Shown: positions 9,000 to 17,337 of the stretch, piece by piece | Numbering within the stretch: position 1 is the stretch's first letter | Layout of the letters: every line of letters begins with the position of its first letter | NCBI RefSeq assembly: GCF_024701375.2 | Contig: NZ_CP113910.1 | Coordinates: forward strand, 5,022,001 to 5,086,000 | DNA: 64,000 nt | Direction: 5' to 3' | Origin: Streptomyces sp. KMM 9044 | GTDB taxonomy: Bacteria; Actinomycetota; Actinomycetes; Streptomycetales; Streptomycetaceae | The notes under the pieces: generated by a model | Told to the model about the DNA's origin: nothing | Databases searched by the model: none | The model's input: only the letters and a program-made list of their open reading frames with translations | Made by a program: the position numbers and the translations under genes

Positions 9000-9605
9000 A
9001 TGAGCACCGCAGCCGCCCCATCCGCTCCGCCCCGGCAAGGCGGGACCCGAGTCGGTCTGGTCCTCGCCGACCTCGTCCCGGCGTCCCGCGTACGGGACGT
9101 CGCCCTGGTCGCCGGAGGTGCCGCGCTCACCGGCATCGCCGCCCAGCTCGCCGTCCCCGTCCCGGGCTCCCCGGTCCCGGTGACCGGCCAGACCTTCGCC
9201 GCGCTGCTCGTCGGCACCGCCCTCGGCGCCCGGCGTGGTCTGTTCGCTCTCGCGCTGTACGCGATGGCGGGCGCCGCCGGTGTGCCGTGGTTCGCCGAGG
9301 GCGGGTCCGGCATCGGGATGCCGTCGTTCGGCTACGTCCTCGGCATGCTGCTGGCAGCGGTCGTGGTGGGTTCCCTCGCCCGCCGCGGCGCCGACCGCTC
9401 CGCCTGGCGAATGGCGGGCACCATGCTGCTCGGCTCGGCGGTCGTCTACTCCGTCGGCGTGCCCTACCTGGCGCTGGCCACCGGCATGTCGGCCTCCGCC
9501 GCGGTCGCGGCCGGCCTCACCCCGTTCCTCGTCGGCGACGCCCTGAAGGCGGCGCTGGCCATGGGCGTACTGCCCACCGCCTGGCGGTTCGTCAACAAGC
9601 ATTGA
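9000..9605 (+). CDS. bioY: Biotin transporter BioY
   Basis: A 201-residue membrane protein of the BioY family, the substrate-binding S component of energy-coupling-factor biotin importers. After a 35-residue polar start it has about six hydrophobic segments. The family-typical stretch VPGSPVPVTGQTFAALLVG is followed by ALYAMAGAAGVPWFAEGG and, near the end, GDALKAALA. No ATPase or EcfT gene is adjacent, so it would work alone or with shared modules encoded elsewhere. A strong terminator follows. Confidence 0.93.
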   Translation: MSTAAAPSAPPRQGGTRVGLVLADLVPASRVRDVALVAGGAALTGIAAQLAVPVPGSPVPVTGQTFAALLVGTALGARRGLFALALYAMAGAAGVPWFAEGGSGIGMPSFGYVLGMLLAAVVVGSLARRGADRSAWRMAGTMLLGSAVVYSVGVPYLALATGMSASAAVAAGLTPFLVGDALKAALAMGVLPTAWRFVNKH

Positions 9606-9650
9606 CGGCAGGGTTCTTCGGGCCGGTCAGGCGCGGATGGACGGGGGGAA

Positions 9651-9691
9651 GGAGGCCGGCCGGGCGCGTGCACAGGGCCCGGCCGGCCTCC
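9651..9691. terminator. Terminator downstream of bioY
   Basis: Perfect 14-base arms at 9651-9664 and 9678-9691 around a 13-base loop, 45 bases after the bioY stop. Confidence 0.8.
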
Positions 9692-10129
9692 TTCCGCGTT
9701 CCCGGCGCTCATGGTGCGAGGCCACCGGTGAGCCCGCCGGCGGGTCCGGTCGGCCCTCCTGCCGCCGTGGCCGCCGCGACGGCCACCACAGCCCGGCCGT
9801 ACGGACCACGCCCCGCCGGCCGTGGCGTCCGCGCCGCCCGGTACGGCGGGCGGCACCCCACCCGCCGTCGGCGGCACCTCCCGCCCGGCCGTCCTTCCGC
9901 CGGGAGGCCGGCGGGTCCGCCCGGCACGCACGTCTGCTCGGCTTCGACGCGGACGGGAAGCCGTGCCGGACCAACACCTGGTACCAGCCGCACACCGAGG
10001 ACACCGCGCTCAGCACGTACGAGAAGGTGAAGGAGAGCTTCACGCTGCTCCGACCCGGCCCTTGCGCTCCCCCGCCCGTGGCCCCGCCCCGGCGTGCCCG
10101 CACGCGATCAGCCGTGTCACACTCGGAGC
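9692..10129. other. Intergenic region, possible gene remnant
   Basis: About 440 bases without a complete gene. At 9931-10052 one forward frame reads like real protein (LLGFDADGKPCRTNTWYQPH and TALSTYEKVKESFTLL) with balanced composition, but it has no matching start and runs on past rpiB's start. It may be the C-terminal remnant of a lost gene. The rest has low-complexity composition in every frame. Confidence 0.4.
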
Positions 10130-10615
10130 ATGCGCGTGTACCTCGGTTCCGACCATGCCGGATACGAACTCAAGAACCACCTCGCCGCGTGGCTCAAGGA
10201 CGCGGGTCACGAGCCCGTCGACTGCGGGCCCCACCTCTACGACGCCCAGGACGACTACCCGCCCTTCTGCCTCCGCGCGGCCGAGCGGACCGCGGCCGAC
10301 CCCGGCAGCCTCGGCATCGTGATCGGCGGCTCCGGCAACGGTGAGCAGATCGCCGCGAACAAGGTGAAAGGCGTCCGGGCGGCCCTGGCGTGGAGCGAGG
10401 AGACCGCGGCGCTGGGCCGCACGCACAACGACGCCAACGTGGTCGCGGTGGGGGCGCGCATGCACACCACGGACGAGGCGACGAAGTTCGTCGAGATCTT
10501 CCTGGGCACCCCCTTCTCGGGCGACGAGCGCCACAGCCGCCGCATCGACATGCTCGCGGACTACGAGACCACCGGCGGCCTCCCCCCGATCCCGCCCCAC
10601 CACCCCCAGCAGTAA
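10130..10615 (+). CDS. rpiB: Ribose-5-phosphate isomerase B
   Basis: A 161-residue RpiB/LacA-family sugar isomerase interconverting ribose 5-phosphate and ribulose 5-phosphate in the pentose phosphate pathway. The phosphate and ring-opening site is seen in GSDHAGYELK at the start, IGGSGNGEQIAANK in the middle and RTHNDANVVAVGARMH further on. GGSGNGE lacks the catalytic cysteine of E. coli RpiB, as in other actinobacterial enzymes that use glutamate instead. The start ATG 10130 gives the family's MRVYLGSDHAG; an open frame upstream lacks similarity. The last 15 residues are proline-rich. Confidence 0.95.
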   Translation: MRVYLGSDHAGYELKNHLAAWLKDAGHEPVDCGPHLYDAQDDYPPFCLRAAERTAADPGSLGIVIGGSGNGEQIAANKVKGVRAALAWSEETAALGRTHNDANVVAVGARMHTTDEATKFVEIFLGTPFSGDERHSRRIDMLADYETTGGLPPIPPHHPQQ

Positions 10616-10751
10616 CCGGCGGCCGGCCCGTACGCTACCCGCCGGGGAGCAGCAGCTCCTGCGACGGGACGCACGGGCGCGCCGGCTCCGGCAGGCAGGG
10701 GCCGGCGGCGGACGAGGGCAGAAGAGAACAGAGAAGGAAGGGGCCGGACCC

Positions 10752-11576
10752 GTGCCGGAGGGCCACACCATCCACCGGCTGGCCGAGGACTACGCCGCCG
10801 CCCTCGCCGACGGCGGCCCACTGCGCGTCACCAGCCCCCAGGGCAAGTTCAGCGCCGCCGCCCTCCTCGACCGCACCCCCCTGCACGCCGCCGACGCCCA
10901 CGGCAAGCACCTCTTTCTCGGATTCCGTGACCCGGACCCCGAGCACACCGCCTGGGTCCACATCCACCTCGGCCTCTTCGGCAAGGTCGCCCTGGGCCCG
11001 GCCCCCGCGCCCCCGCCCACGGACACCGTCCGCCTGCGCCTCGCGCATCCCACGGCGTACGCCGATCTCCGCGGACCCGCCACCTGTGCCCTGATCACCG
11101 GCCCCGAGAAGCGGGCGATACACGACCGCCTCGGCCCCGACCCCCTGCGCCCGGACGCCGAACCGGACGCCGCGTACCGCAGGATCAGCCGCAGCCGTAC
11201 GACGATCGCCGCGCTTCTCATGGACCAGAAGATCATCGCCGGCGTCGGGAACGTCTACCGCGCCGAAGTCCTCTTCCGGCACCGCATCGACCCCTACCGC
11301 GCGGGCCGGGACATCACCCCCGCCGAGTGGGACGCGATCTGGGCCGACCTGGCCGGGCTGATGCGCGAGGGCGTCCGCAACAACCGCATCGACACCGTCC
11401 GTCCGCAGCACACCCCGGAGGCGATGGGCCGCCCGCCGCGCGTCGACGACCACGGCGGCGAGGTGTACGTCTACCGCCGGGCCCATCAGCCCTGCCACAT
11501 CTGCGGCGGCGAGATCCGCACCGCCGGTCTCGCCGCCCGTAACCTCTTCTGGTGCCCCGCCTGCCAACACCGTTAG
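10752..11576 (+). CDS. Fpg/Nei-family DNA glycosylase
   Basis: A 274-residue base-excision repair glycosylase. It begins at GTG 10752 with PEGHTIHRLA; after removal of the initiator, Pro and Glu are the catalytic residues. The helix-two-turn-helix DNA-binding part includes LLMDQKIIAGVGNVYRAEVL. The C-terminal zinc finger has the pairs CHIC and CPAC around AARNLFW. PEGHTI rather than PELPEV places it with Nei-like enzymes. Product and position match the glycosylase that follows rpiB in S. coelicolor. Confidence 0.93.
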   Translation: MPEGHTIHRLAEDYAAALADGGPLRVTSPQGKFSAAALLDRTPLHAADAHGKHLFLGFRDPDPEHTAWVHIHLGLFGKVALGPAPAPPPTDTVRLRLAHPTAYADLRGPATCALITGPEKRAIHDRLGPDPLRPDAEPDAAYRRISRSRTTIAALLMDQKIIAGVGNVYRAEVLFRHRIDPYRAGRDITPAEWDAIWADLAGLMREGVRNNRIDTVRPQHTPEAMGRPPRVDDHGGEVYVYRRAHQPCHICGGEIRTAGLAARNLFWCPACQHR

Positions 11577-11703
11577 AGATTTTCCGCCGGACGACCCCCG
11601 CGACGGCGCCGGGTGAAGTTGACTGTGAAGCCGGTCCCCCAACGAGGGACAACCAGGACCTCCCGTGCCAAGTGGCCGGTCCGATGGATAGGGTCCCGAA
11701 GTA

Positions 11704-12882
11704 ATGGCAGCAGGACGAGAGAGGCGCGCAGAAGCCGACACGTTGACGGCCCGGGTGAAGAAGCAGTGGCACCGGGCCCGCGTCGGCGTGCGCCGGGCCG
11801 CCGTCGACTACTTCCGCGGGGACGGCTCCGACTGGATAGCCCTCGCAGGGCTGCTGCTGACGGTCCCCCTCATCGCGGTGGCGACCCTCGCCAACTCCGT
11901 GTGGTTCGCGCCGTCCGCGCTGGTCCTGCCGATCGTCGCCGGCGGGCTGCTGCTGCGCCCGGCGAGCCTGCTCAGCCTGTACGCGGCGGCGGCGACCGCG
12001 CTGATCGTGGAGGCCGTCCGACTCGGCCCGTACACCGAGGGCGCCTCCCGGGTCACCCCCGGCGTCGTCCTCGTGGTGGCCGCCGGAGGCTTCTTCGGCC
12101 TGGTCGTCGCCCAGTTCCGCAGCCGGGTCGGCGTGCCCTGGCGGCGGGGCGGCACCATGCTGTTCGACCTGCGCGAACGCATCCGCGTCCAGAGCCAGTT
12201 GCCGACCCTGCCGAGCGGATGGCACCGGGAGATGTCCCTGCGTCCCGCGGGCGGCCAGTCCTTCTCGGGCGACTTCGTGGTCGCCGCCCGCACCAACGGC
12301 GGGCGCACGCTGGAGGTCGTCCTGACCGACGTCTCCGGCAAGGGCATGGACGCGGGATCGCGCGCCCTGCTGCTGTCCGGTGCCTTCGGCGGCCTGCTCG
12401 GCAGCCTCCCGCCGCACGCCTTCCTGCCGGCCGCCAACGGCTATCTGCTCCGCCAGGAATGGGAGGAGGGCTTCGCCACCTCCATCCACCTTGTCCTCGA
12501 CCTGGACTCCGGCGACTACGAGCTGTACTCCGCCGGACATCCGCCGGGCCTCCAACTCAGTGCGGGCAGCGGCAAATGGGAGGAGAAGACGGCCGACGGC
12601 CCGCTCCTCGGTGTGTACGACGGCGCCCAGTTCGACCCGGTGAAGGGGGCGCTGCGTGCCGGCGACGTGCTGATGCTGTTCACCGACGGTCTGGTGGAGA
12701 CGTCGGAGCGGGACATCGTCGAAGGCATCGACCGCCTCACCGGCGAGGCCGACCGCTATGTCGCCGGCGGCTTCCACGGAGCGGCCTGGCATCTCATCGA
12801 AGCGGTCGCCAAGGACGTCAACGACGACCGGGCGCTCCTGCTGATCTGCCGCGAGGGCCCGACAGCCGCCGTGACCCGCTGA
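11704..12882 (+). CDS. Membrane-anchored SpoIIE-type PP2C phosphatase
   Basis: A 392-residue serine/threonine phosphatase. Residues about 40-140 contain roughly four hydrophobic segments. From about 175 the SpoIIE/RsbU phosphatase domain runs to the end, with metal-binding motifs SGDFVVA, VLTDVSGKGMDAG, YSAGHPPGLQL and MLFTDGLVETSE and the closing DDRALLLICR. Such proteins usually dephosphorylate anti-anti-sigma factors and so control sigma-factor switches or development. No partner kinase or antagonist is next to it, so the target is unknown. Confidence 0.9.
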   Translation: MAAGRERRAEADTLTARVKKQWHRARVGVRRAAVDYFRGDGSDWIALAGLLLTVPLIAVATLANSVWFAPSALVLPIVAGGLLLRPASLLSLYAAAATALIVEAVRLGPYTEGASRVTPGVVLVVAAGGFFGLVVAQFRSRVGVPWRRGGTMLFDLRERIRVQSQLPTLPSGWHREMSLRPAGGQSFSGDFVVAARTNGGRTLEVVLTDVSGKGMDAGSRALLLSGAFGGLLGSLPPHAFLPAANGYLLRQEWEEGFATSIHLVLDLDSGDYELYSAGHPPGLQLSAGSGKWEEKTADGPLLGVYDGAQFDPVKGALRAGDVLMLFTDGLVETSERDIVEGIDRLTGEADRYVAGGFHGAAWHLIEAVAKDVNDDRALLLICREGPTAAVTR

Positions 12883-12964
12883 CCGGGTGCCGGGCGGCTC
12901 GGCGCCGTCACTCTTCTGCCGTCCTCCTGTCTGCTCGTCGTCGCGGGCGAGGGACACTGGAAGG

Positions 12965-13450
12965 GTGACCGGGACACCGCGCAACCTGCTGACCCCCGCC
13001 CAGATCGAGGCGACCGCCCGCGCCGTGCACGAGGGCCAGACCGACAAGGCGGGCGTACCGTACGGCGAGCACCTGAGGGCCGTCGCCGAGGGCGTCCGGG
13101 TGCGCGGCGGCGACGAGGAGCAGGTCGCGGCGGCCTGGCTGCACGACGCCGTCGAGGACGGCAAGCTGTCGCAGGAGTGGCTCCGGGAAGCGGCACTGAC
13201 CCGGCGGACCAAGGACATCGTCCTCGCGGTCACCAAGCGGTCCGGGGAGCCGCCCGAGGTGTACGCGGCCCGCATCCTCGCGACGCCCGGCGCACTGCTG
13301 GTGAAGGAGGCGGACCTGGCGCACAACGCCGATCCGGCGCGGCTGGCGGTACTCGACGGTGCGACCCGCACCCGGCTGACCGAGAAGTACAAGCGGATGC
13401 GCACTCTCCTCGGCCTCGTGGCGGGCGAGCGGCCGGACCGGCCGGCCTGA
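12965..13450 (+). CDS. Small HD-domain phosphohydrolase-like protein
   Basis: A 161-residue protein starting at GTG 12965 with AAGG upstream. An HD metal-site pattern is visible: GEHLRAVAEGVR, then AAWLHDAVEDG and, later, VKEADLAHNADPARL. This resembles the stand-alone hydrolase half of RelA/SpoT (MESH-like) proteins, which cleave nucleotide phosphates; true (p)ppGpp hydrolysis is not shown. It follows the phosphatase gene by 82 bases and may share its transcript. Confidence 0.8.
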   Translation: MTGTPRNLLTPAQIEATARAVHEGQTDKAGVPYGEHLRAVAEGVRVRGGDEEQVAAAWLHDAVEDGKLSQEWLREAALTRRTKDIVLAVTKRSGEPPEVYAARILATPGALLVKEADLAHNADPARLAVLDGATRTRLTEKYKRMRTLLGLVAGERPDRPA

Positions 13451-13476
13451 CCGGACGCACCAACCCACTGGACCGG

Positions 13477-14802
13477 CTAGGCGGAGACCTGTTCCTGAGC
13501 CTCCCGGGACGCAGGGGTCTCCCGCCCCTCCCCGGCCGCCGGCCCCTCCCGATTCCCGCGGCGCGCCCGCGGGCCGGTTCGGCGGCGTCGCGCCTGAACG
13601 CCCGGCTCCACCGCGAACCGGAAGACCCGCTGCACCGGCTTGGAGCACAGGAACGTCACAAGGACCGCGGCGCACACGGTCACGGCGACCGCGCCGCCCG
13701 GCTCGTGCAGCACCGGGTGCTCGCACCAGCCCCGGTAGTCACCGGCCTTCACCACGAACCCGTGCAGCAGATAGCCGTACAGCGTGCCCGCGCCGAGCGC
13801 GGTGAACCACATGTGGCGGCCCGGCACCCAGGCGAAGAAGCAGGCCGTCAGCAGCAGGGAGCAGGGAGCAGGGAGCAGGGAGCAGGCGGACAGGCGGACA
13901 GGCGGACAGGCGGACAGCACCAGCACCATGACCGGACCGGCCCACCAGGGAGCGCCCAACTCCTGCGCGGAGTCGCGGTGGTAGAGCCACCCGGTGGTCA
14001 TCCGGGGTTCCGCCCACCAGGCGAGTGCCGGTGCGGAGACGAACACGGGCACCGGGAGGATCCGCACCGAGCGGCGGCGCACCAGGTGGAAGTGCCCGGG
14101 CTCCATGCACAGGCCGAGCACGAAGGAGGGAAGGAACCGCAGGGCCCGCTGCAGATCGAGGTCGTCGCCGATCTGCGGGGAGACGCTCGCCAGCACGGCG
14201 ATGCCGAGCGGCAGCGGGTGACGCACGACCTTCCAGACCGGCGTGGTCAGCCGTCAGACGAACAGCGCGCACGGGAACCAGGTCAGGTACCAGGGCTCGA
14301 GAAGACTGGTCTCCTGCTGCGGGTCGCTGTCGACGACCCGCTTGAAGAGCGGATAGGCCGTCTCGAAGACGACGTAGGGCACGGCGACGCCGGTGATCAG
14401 CCGCCGCAGCCGGTCGGGGCGCATGTCGAAGCCGTGCGAGAAGTAGCCGGAGACGATGATGAAGGCCGGCATGTGGAACGCGTACACGACGGTGTACGCG
14501 GCCTCCAGGGACCGGCTGTCACCCTTGACGGGCTCCCAGAAGTGGCCTGTGGCCACCAGCACGATCGCCAGGTACTTGGCGTTGTCGAAGAACGTGTCCC
14601 GCCGCTTGCCGGAGCCCGGTGCTCCGGACGCTCCGCGGCTGCCGTTCGGTCGTGGCGATTCCGGCACAGGGCCACCCGCCAGGAACTCGGGGGAGGGGGG
14701 CGCACTCGCTGTGCTTCGGGGGGCGGGGCAGGGTGGAACATCTGAGGCACCCTGGCATTCGCCGTGGAGGGCGTAAAACTCCACGTCATTCCGACTCTCC
14801 AT
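13477..14802 (-). pseudogene. Acyltransferase 3-family membrane protein, nonsense-split
   Basis: The two halves (14802-14254 and 14253-13477) are in one frame, broken by a single TGA at 14254-14256 where the family has tryptophan (TGG). The product would be an integral membrane acyltransferase like OafA or fucose 4-O-acetylase, with RRDTFFDNAKYLAIVLVATG at the domain start and about ten membrane segments. The C-terminal half contains two adjacent short tandem repeats (13854-13914) that encode SACPPVRLSACSLLPAPCSL. The start is uncertain; ATG 14802 is one candidate. It may be pseudogenised or suppressed. Confidence 0.75.
13854..13914. repeat. Adjacent 4x7-bp and 4x8-bp tandem repeats
   Basis: Four copies of GCAGGGA (13854-13881), one base, then four copies of CAGGCGGA (13883-13914), inside the acyltransferase gene. 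Neither unit is a multiple of three, so gain or loss of one unit would shift the frame. As present, the downstream frame is kept. Confidence 0.9.
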
Positions 14803-15337
14803 TCCGGATACCAGCGATCGGTGAATGCGGGCGGCTTTGCCGCCGTGGCGGCCGGTACACGCGCAACGCACTGCGCGAGCGGGGCTCCCAGAGTGTCCGG
14901 GCGCCTGTTGTGCGCTGATTGCCCCAGGGTGAACCGTGCATATGCCTCATCGTGCGAGCTCGTGGGATACCCATTCCATTCCCTTTCGCGGCCTGCCCGA
15001 GGGCTCGTCGGGAAGTGGGGGAGGCAAGAGGAAGTGGCCGTGGACGCGTTGTGTGGATACGGCAAGGGTCCGGTCGAATTCCGCCTACGGGTGGTGAGTC
15101 GAATTACCGTGCGAGATCGAACCGTTGGCTTCGCGCGGGACCCGTCCGGCACACTGTCGCACCCGGCCCGTTGCCCCTCGCGGGCGGACGCGCGCGCGAG
15201 GGGCGGCCGATGCGAGGCGGATGATGCGTCACTGGCCGCATGACCCGGCCCTGTTGGTGGCACGATGGTTCTGGCGGGGCGCGCGGGGATGCGTCACCCG
15301 GACCGGACGAGCGGACCGACCAGGGGTGTGATCAGTT
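14803..15337. other. Intergenic region, no gene seen
   Basis: About 535 bases between the acyltransferase remnant and a small membrane protein gene. All open frames have compositional bias expected of non-coding GC-rich DNA. It is somewhat less GC-rich around 14930-15130. Confidence 0.35.
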
Positions 15338-15532
15338 GTGGCCATTTCACTGTCTGTGGTGGTGTTGTTGGCGGTCATCCTTGTGGTGCTGATCAGAGGT
15401 GGCTCCATCAAGGCCGGCCCCGCGATCGTCGCGATCCTCTTCGGTTTCTTCCTTGCCTCCACCGGCATGGCGCCGTCGATCAGCCGCTTCATGGACTCGA
15501 TAGCGGACATGATCAACTCCATCAGCTTCTGA
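15338..15532 (+). CDS. Small two-helix membrane protein
   Basis: A 64-residue protein from GTG 15338 with AGGGGTG upstream. Residues 3-20 (ISLSVVVLLAVILVVLI) and 27-44 (AIVAILFGFFLASTG) are hydrophobic, followed by an amphipathic SISRFMDSIADMINSISF end. No known family is recognised with certainty. A strong terminator follows, so it is a one-gene unit. Confidence 0.7.
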   Translation: MAISLSVVVLLAVILVVLIRGGSIKAGPAIVAILFGFFLASTGMAPSISRFMDSIADMINSISF

Positions 15533-15577
15533 CGCCTTCTGCCGGCGTCCGGTCCTGCCGGCGTCCGAGGACGCGAA

Positions 15578-15615
15578 CAGGGCCGGCCGGGGGAGCGAAG
15601 CTCCGGCCGGCCCTG
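15578..15615. terminator. Terminator after the small membrane gene
   Basis: Perfect 13-base arms at 15578-15590 and 15603-15615, starting 46 bases after the stop codon. Confidence 0.75.
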
Positions 15616-15851
15616 CGCCGCGTGGAGCAGGCGACGGAAACCGGACCCGCGCGGCCGGTGTGGAAGATCACGTCACCAGGCCTTGTCTGACCTGGTGAGA
15701 CGCCGGCCCGGACTGGTTCGAGTCGGTGGCCGGTGTTCCCCGCCGCTCCCCGCCCGTTCCTGCTGGATCGGGCACGCCGGGGACGCGGACGGCCCTCTCC
15801 CGGCTTGCCGGGGAGGAGGGCCGGGAGGGCTTCGCCGGGTCTAGTGGCCGG

Positions 15852-16052
15852 TCACGCGGTCGTCCGTGGCCGTCGGGCCGATACCGCTCTCACCGCAGAG
15901 CCGCAGACCAGGACTGCTGACAGTGCGGTCAAGTTGGTCAGAACGTCTTGGATCTGTGCGACGGGGACGTAGACGACCACGATGACGACGAGGACGGCGG
16001 TCCAGTCTCGCGGCCGGGGGATCGGAAGCGGGTTCGTTGAGGTCACACTCAC
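15852..16052 (-). CDS. Small membrane protein, hypothetical
   Basis: A 66-residue reading frame from GTG 16052. The evidence for a gene is a full AGGAGG seven bases upstream of the start and a hydrophobic segment (WTAVLVVIVVVYVPVA) followed by a second, weaker one (LTALSAVLVCGSAV). No family is recognised. It lies alone in a poorly coding stretch. Confidence 0.55.
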   Translation of the reverse strand: MSVTSTNPLPIPRPRDWTAVLVVIVVVYVPVAQIQDVLTNLTALSAVLVCGSAVRAVSARRPRTTA

Positions 16053-16793
16053 GGCAGTACCTCCTAGGCGCCCGCCCGTCGATCGCTGCTCCTGCCGGGG
16101 CCCGTGCAGCGATCGGTGGGCTTTTGCGGTGGGCCACTGTGATGTAGGTCTCCCCTCGACACGCAGTGGAGTAACGATGCGTAAGAGTGATCTAACCCAT
16201 GGTCATGAGATGCGGGGGTGTGCGAAGTCATGACATCTGCGATGCGGACGGTAAGGCCCGCCCGGCAAGGTCGGCGGAGTATCGATGGCCGAGCCGAACC
16301 GGCGGGGTGCCACCCGTCGGTTGAGGGCGGCGCCCCGCCGGTGACAGGTTCGAGCCTTGTCCTCATGAGGTCGGTCATGGCGGCTTCCGGCCCTCGCGAT
16401 GCGCCGGGCGCGCGGCGCGGCGACGGCCGCCGCGGTCCCGCCGGGTCCGGCCGCGTTCGCTGTTGTCGGTGTCAGCCGCTGATGTCGGGAACGAAGGGCT
16501 CCTCGACAGGTGGTCGCTCCGCACTCTTTCCAGTGCACGGCATCCGGTGGGCCGGCGCGACCCGTTCTCCGGGCAACGGGTCAATTCCGCGGACCCGGAC
16601 GGCCGTGACGTCGATGGCCAGTGGCGGCCGGGGTGTCTGGATCCTGACAAGGTGCCACCGGAAGCGCCCGGGCCCGACCCTGGCCGGTGATTCTGTCACT
16701 GTCAGGCTGACCCGACGGCGCCCCCTCCGTCCCGGTGCCGGCCCGCGCCTCGCGCGGGGACCACGACCGACTGGCCGGGGCCCGGAACACGAT
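16053..16793. other. Non-coding region upstream of tRNA-Gly
   Basis: About 740 bases with no supported gene on either strand. Open frames here are arginine/proline-rich and lack ribosome-binding sites. The part near 16150-16215 is noticeably AT-richer than its surroundings and may hold the promoter of the small minus-strand gene. Confidence 0.35.
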
Positions 16794-16833
16794 CGGGGCC
16801 AGGTCGGAGGAATGATCCTCCGACCTGGCCCCG
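16794..16833. terminator. Terminator of tRNA-Gly
   Basis: Perfect 18-base arms (16794-16811 and 16816-16833) with a four-base loop, ten bases beyond the tRNA 3' end on the minus strand. Confidence 0.85.
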
Positions 16834-16843
16834 AGTCGTATGG

Positions 16844-16914
16844 AGCGGGCGACGGGAATCGAACCCGCGTAGCTAGTTTGGAAGACTAGGGCTCTACCAT
16901 TGAGCTACGCCCGC
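16844..16914 (-). tRNA. tRNA-Gly (anticodon UCC)
   Basis: Reading the minus strand, GCGGGCG pairs with CGCCCGC as acceptor stem, the D arm is GCTCAATGGTAGAGC, the anticodon loop CTTCCAA gives UCC, and the T arm is GCGGGTTCGATTCCCGT. No CCA is encoded. Confidence 0.97.
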
Positions 16915-17092
16915 ACATCACACACCGCCGACCCTGGGGTCGCGGTACTGACAGGCATCGTAGCGGGTGGTGCGCCCTCGTCGCACACCCCGTGCCCGTC
17001 CCGGTGCCGACGCCGCGCCGGACCGCGCACCACGCCCGGTGAATGCGGCGTCCCGACCGGGCGCCGGCATGTACCCTACGTGTCGCACCAGA

Positions 17093-17169
17093 CGGGGTGT
17101 GGCGCAGCTTGGTAGCGCGTCCGCTTTGGGAGCGGAAGGCCGTGGGTTCAAATCCCGCCACCCCGACCA
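17093..17169 (+). tRNA. tRNA-Pro (anticodon UGG)
   Basis: CGGGGTG pairs with CACCCCG as acceptor stem. The anticodon arm TCCGC-TTTGGGA-GCGGA gives UGG. The T loop is GGGTTCAAATCCC and the 3' CCA is encoded (17167-17169). It lies upstream of tig, as in other Streptomyces. Confidence 0.97.
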
Positions 17170-17337
17170 GTCACCTGATCACCGCCAGTGATCGGCTTTG
17201 GGTCGCTGCAGCCGCTGCCGTTACTATGCAAGCTGCACGCCCGTGTGCTCATCGTCTGAAGTCTCCGGGCTGCGAATCGGCCGGACCGTTCTGGTCCCGG
17301 CAGAAATCCAGAAGTCAGCCACCAAGGAGACCGAACC

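Noticed and set aside
16218..16889. Open frame overlapping tRNA-Gly
   Set aside because: It runs through the tRNA and its terminator hairpin and has Arg/Pro/Gly-biased composition; no ribosome-binding site.
17093..17169. tRNA-Pro as an attachment site of the island
   Set aside because: tRNA genes are common targets, but both tRNAs here are unduplicated and far from the island; the repeated att core lies in the radical SAM gene instead.
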